Assembly: GCA_020249435.1 (NCBI GenBank)
Contig: JADCFQ010000005.1
Coordinates: forward strand, 62,001-126,000
DNA from: Roseomonas sp.
GTDB taxonomy: Bacteria; Pseudomonadota; Alphaproteobacteria; Acetobacterales; Acetobacteraceae
Reading direction: 5' to 3'
DNA length: 64,000 bases
The translations under genes were made by a program, and so were the position numbers. Each line of letters opens with the position of its first letter. Position 1 is the first letter of the stretch. This document shows, in pieces, positions 62,990-64,000 of this stretch. Below the pieces are notes generated by a model, which saw only the letters and a list, made by a program, of their open reading frames with translations, did not search any database and was not told the origin of the DNA.

Positions 62990-63892
62990 ATGCAGGAAGC
63001 CTATGCCACCAGCCTTCCCGCGGTGATCCGCGGGGAGGAAGCCTTTCAGGCTGCGCGCCGCCAAAGGCGCAATGCCGCGCTTCTGGGCGCGGCGGTGGTT
63101 CTGGCATGCCTGCTGCTCTCCGCCTGGGTCAGCGAAGCGCATCCCGCCACCTTATGGGCTGGGCTGCCGCGCATTTTTGAATATTTCATCCGTATCCTGC
63201 CGGATTTGCGCTGGCCCGCGCTGTTTGCCGATGCGGAAACGGAAGGCTCCATCGCCTTCTGGTTCTATCGCCTGCCTGAATGGGCTTTGTTGATCGTGGA
63301 AACCGCCAATATGGCGGCACTCGCCACACTGCTGGGGTCGGCTGTTTCGCTGCTGCTCGCCTTTCCGGCGGCGCGCAACATCGCGCCTTCAGGTCTTGTT
63401 TATAATCTCACGCGCCGCTTTCTGGAGGCGCTGCGTACAATTCCCGAAATCGTTTATGCGTTGATCTTCGTCTGGGCCTTTGGCGTTGGCGCACTCGCGG
63501 GTATTCTGGCGATTGCGCTCCATAGTGCTGGCGCCAATGGCAAGCTCTTTGCCGAGGCGATTGAAAATGCCGATATGAAGCCCTGGGATGGCGTGACCTC
63601 AGCGGGTGGCAGTTGGTTCGCCGCCTGCCGCTTCGCGATCCTGCCGCAAGTCTTGCCCAATATCCTTTCCTATCTGCTGCTGCGGTTTGAAGTGAATATC
63701 CGCTCCGCCAGCGTGATTGGTTTCGTCGGGGCGGGTGGCATTGGTGAGGAACTTTATAAGGTGATCTCCTTCAATTATTATGAGGAAATCAGCGCCATCA
63801 TCCTGCTGATCATCCTGACCGTTGTCTGCGTTGATCTGCTGTCGGAACGCCTGCGCCACGCCGCGATGGGGCGGCTGGAGGCTGCGCGATGA
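62990..63892 (+). CDS. phnE: Phosphonate ABC transporter permease
   Basis: A 300-residue permease with six predicted helices. WALLIVETANMAALATLLGSAVSLLLAFPAARN and RRFLEALRTIPEIVYALIFVWAFGVGALAG are PhnE-typical, and the EAA-like loop appears in AIENADMKPWDGVTSAGGSW. A second permease gene overlaps its stop, so the importer probably uses a heterodimeric or duplicated channel. Confidence 0.93.
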   Translation: MQEAYATSLPAVIRGEEAFQAARRQRRNAALLGAAVVLACLLLSAWVSEAHPATLWAGLPRIFEYFIRILPDLRWPALFADAETEGSIAFWFYRLPEWALLIVETANMAALATLLGSAVSLLLAFPAARNIAPSGLVYNLTRRFLEALRTIPEIVYALIFVWAFGVGALAGILAIALHSAGANGKLFAEAIENADMKPWDGVTSAGGSWFAACRFAILPQVLPNILSYLLLRFEVNIRSASVIGFVGAGGIGEELYKVISFNYYEEISAIILLIILTVVCVDLLSERLRHAAMGRLEAAR

Positions 63893-64000
63893 GCGAGAGC
63901 AGCATCACCCAATGGCGTGCGCGCATGCCAAATGCCTTTGGCCCCGGCCCTGTACGGCTTGGTCTGCGCGGGCTTGGCATTGTGCTGTTCTTTGCCTGGT
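63889..64000 (+). CDS. phnE: Second phosphonate ABC transporter permease (cut by window edge)
   Basis: This is the first 37 codons, starting MSESSITQWRARMPNAFG, with a hydrophobic stretch (LGLRGLGIVLFFAW) beginning the first membrane helix. It overlaps the stop of the first permease by four bases. Tandem phnE genes are common in phnCDEE clusters. The identity rests mostly on that context. Confidence 0.75.
   Translation, partial: MSESSITQWRARMPNAFGPGPVRLGLRGLGIVLFFAW

Overview
The window is high-GC bacterial DNA that reads as a chromosomal segment of an alphaproteobacterium. The best guess is the Acetobacteraceae (Roseomonas-like) or a related Rhodospirillales lineage. Three things support this: an alphaproteobacterial bc1 operon (petABC); the order uvrC-pgsA-moaD-moaE; and several Bug/TctC-type periplasmic receptors next to CoA-transferase and amidohydrolase-type catabolic genes. 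No tRNA, rRNA, CRISPR array, prophage or intact insertion sequence was found. Because of the high GC content most long antisense frames are shadows of real genes and are left out.

Layout. 1-4100 (minus): a cut-off exported protein, a ribbon-helix-helix protein, a small conserved-looking protein, an HMG-CoA lyase/class III CoA-transferase pair and a lower-GC lipoprotein. 4529-6340: recQ. 6349-12633 (minus): an ABC sugar/polyol import operon (binding protein, two permeases, MalK-type ATPase) ending in two dehydrogenases, with a hairpin terminator/attenuator after the binding-protein gene. 12827-15588: glutathione synthase, a GST, a DUF1330 protein and a C26 glutamine amidotransferase. 15908-23838: FAH hydrolase, then radA-cvpA-purF-SDR-lytic transglycosylase-pgpA-pncC, largely translationally coupled. 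23979-29385: a catabolic operon (carboxymuconolactone decarboxylase-like, 3-hydroxyisobutyrate dehydrogenase-like, Fe-S flavin oxidoreductase, lactonase-like MBL protein, Bug receptor, NIPSNAP). 29404-31562 (minus): prfC and a BrnT/BrnA toxin-antitoxin pair with a palindromic operator. 31667-39058: pteridine-reductase-like SDR, folB, uvrC, pgsA, a lipoprotein, moaD, moaE, an unknown polytopic membrane protein and a TauE-type transporter.

39062-42746: hemF (minus) diverges from petABC, whose leader carries three hairpins and which ends in a strong terminator. 42858-46223: an acetyltransferase, an orphan Bug receptor and a low-GC serralysin-like RTX metalloprotease. 46428-52132: acyl-CoA synthetase, omega-amino-acid aminotransferase, a COG0523 GTPase overlapping a WD40 protein, and a DUF3775 protein. 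52143-55381 (minus): AsmA-like protein and an RluA pseudouridine synthase. 55502-59703: a tripartite tricarboxylate transporter (receptor plus a fused TctA-TctB permease) with a PrpF/GalD-type isomerase. 59822-60138: a decayed IS5-type transposase. 60273-64000: a phospholipid methyltransferase-like gene diverging from phnC-phnD-phnE-phnE2, which is preceded by a clear Pho box; the cluster runs off the right end.

The most interesting points are the Pho-box phosphonate locus with its divergent methyltransferase, the autoregulatory-looking brnTA promoter, the metalloprotease with RTX repeats on both sides of its catalytic domain, the COG0523-WD40 pair, an orphan terminator upstream of recQ that suggests a small RNA or leader, and a DnaA-box/AT-rich patch upstream of uvrC.
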